Shown: piece after piece, positions 7,935-8,052 of the stretch
How positions within the stretch are numbered: the stretch's first letter is position 1
Layout: every line of letters starts with the position of its first letter
Origin: Verrucomicrobiota bacterium
GTDB lineage: Bacteria > Verrucomicrobiota > Verrucomicrobiia > Opitutales > Opitutaceae
DNA: 8,052 nt
Assembly (NCBI GenBank): GCA_023430825.1
Contig: JAEYYL010000157.1
Location: 1-8,052, forward strand
Direction: 5' to 3'
Translations under genes and position numbers: made by a program
Notes under the pieces: generated by a model
Told to the model about the DNA's origin: nothing
Databases searched by the model: none
Seen by the model: the letters and a program-made list of their open reading frames with translations, nothing else

Positions 7935-7963
7935 GATAGTTAGGAGGCTAACGAAAAAAGCAA
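7935..7963 (-). promoter_or_regulatory. Weak candidate promoter for the marR-efflux operon
   Basis: On the minus strand TTGCTT (7963-7958) resembles a -35 box. Seventeen bases downstream is ACTATC (7940-7935), a poor -10 box. The palindrome at 7939-7952 would cover the spacer and -10 region, a typical repressor position. The T-rich run between 7960 and 7915 contains other AT-rich hexamers, so the exact promoter cannot be fixed by eye. The placement is tentative. Confidence 0.22.
7939..7952. promoter_or_regulatory. Probable MarR-type operator (TTAG-N4-CTAA palindrome)
   Basis: GTTAG (7939-7943) and CTAAC (7948-7952) form a perfect five-base inverted repeat around GAGG. The core TTAGGAGGCTAA has the same layout as the SlyA box (TTAGCAAGCTAA), the best-known binding site of a MarR-family protein. 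It lies 36 bases upstream of the MarR start codon, where a bound repressor would block transcription of the regulator and the efflux genes behind it. That the local regulator binds here is inference from position and pattern. Confidence 0.6.
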
Positions 7964-7982
7964 GGAGCGAGAACACTCCGTC

Positions 7983-8010
7983 ACCAAAATATTGGGAAGC
8001 TGAGCCTCCC
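7983..8010 (-). terminator. Terminator-like hairpin of an upstream gene beyond the right edge
   Basis: On the minus strand GGGAGGC, loop TCA, GCTTCCC (8010-7994) forms a seven-position stem with one mismatch, followed by AATATTTTGG. A GC stem with a short, imperfect T-run suits an intrinsic terminator for a minus-strand gene ending to the right of the window, which would insulate the efflux operon. The same hairpin may instead belong to the repeat-like block at 7994-8035. Confidence 0.35.
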
Positions 8011-8017
8011 TGGGAGC

Positions 8018-8035
8018 GCCGGCGTCCTCGCCGGC
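8018..8035. repeat. GC-rich hairpin, possible dispersed intergenic repeat
   Basis: GCCGGCG (8018-8024) and CGCCGGC (8029-8035) are exact inverted repeats around TCCT. With the preceding TGGGAGC and the adjoining hairpin at 7994-8010, this makes a compact block of stem-loops in non-coding DNA. Such 'GGCGTCCTCGCC' hairpins are reminiscent of dispersed repeats I associate with Opitutaceae genomes, but only one copy lies in this window, so its repeat status is unproven. Confidence 0.35.
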
Positions 8036-8052
8036 CTGGTTCGGAATAGCTG

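Noticed and set aside
1..8052. Mobile element, CRISPR array, tRNA, toxin-antitoxin or other novel accessory system.
   Set aside because: No transposase or integrase reading frame, spaced direct-repeat array or tRNA-like fold was seen. Nearly all the DNA is covered by the five minus-strand genes.

Overview
The window is GC-rich and gene-dense, and every supported gene lies on the minus strand, so it reads from the right end to the left. It holds one complete tripartite drug-efflux cassette and the start of an envelope protein gene. In transcription order the cassette is a MarR-family regulator (7902 to 7348), a periplasmic adaptor (7292 to 6174), an RND inner-membrane permease (6124 to 2798) and a TolC-type outer-membrane channel (2795 to 1464). 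A 117-base hairpin-rich gap follows, then the first ~448 codons of an AsmA-like protein that runs off the left edge.

The organism is a Gram-negative (diderm) bacterium, because the window encodes an outer-membrane channel and a periplasmic adaptor. High GC, the GC-rich hairpin block at the right edge and start codons without Shine-Dalgarno sequences suggest Verrucomicrobiota, possibly Opitutaceae. That placement is an impression from memory and was not tested.

How the parts work together: the permease should use the proton gradient to extrude hydrophobic or toxic compounds. The adaptor bridges it to the outer-membrane channel. The MarR protein, encoded first, probably represses its own operon through a palindrome of the form TTAG-N4-CTAA, 36 bases upstream of its start codon. 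Gaps are 55 bases (regulator to adaptor) and 49 bases (adaptor to permease). The channel gene starts essentially on the permease stop codon, which points to translational coupling. The AsmA-like gene may have its own weak promoter after a terminator-like hairpin.

The layout is that of a classic efflux operon. The least ordinary features are a roughly 73-residue, strongly hydrophobic insertion in the permease just before the usual seventh transmembrane helix, a three-arm hairpin region after the channel gene, and the lack of recognisable ribosome binding sites. I found no tRNA, rRNA, CRISPR array, insertion sequence or defence system.
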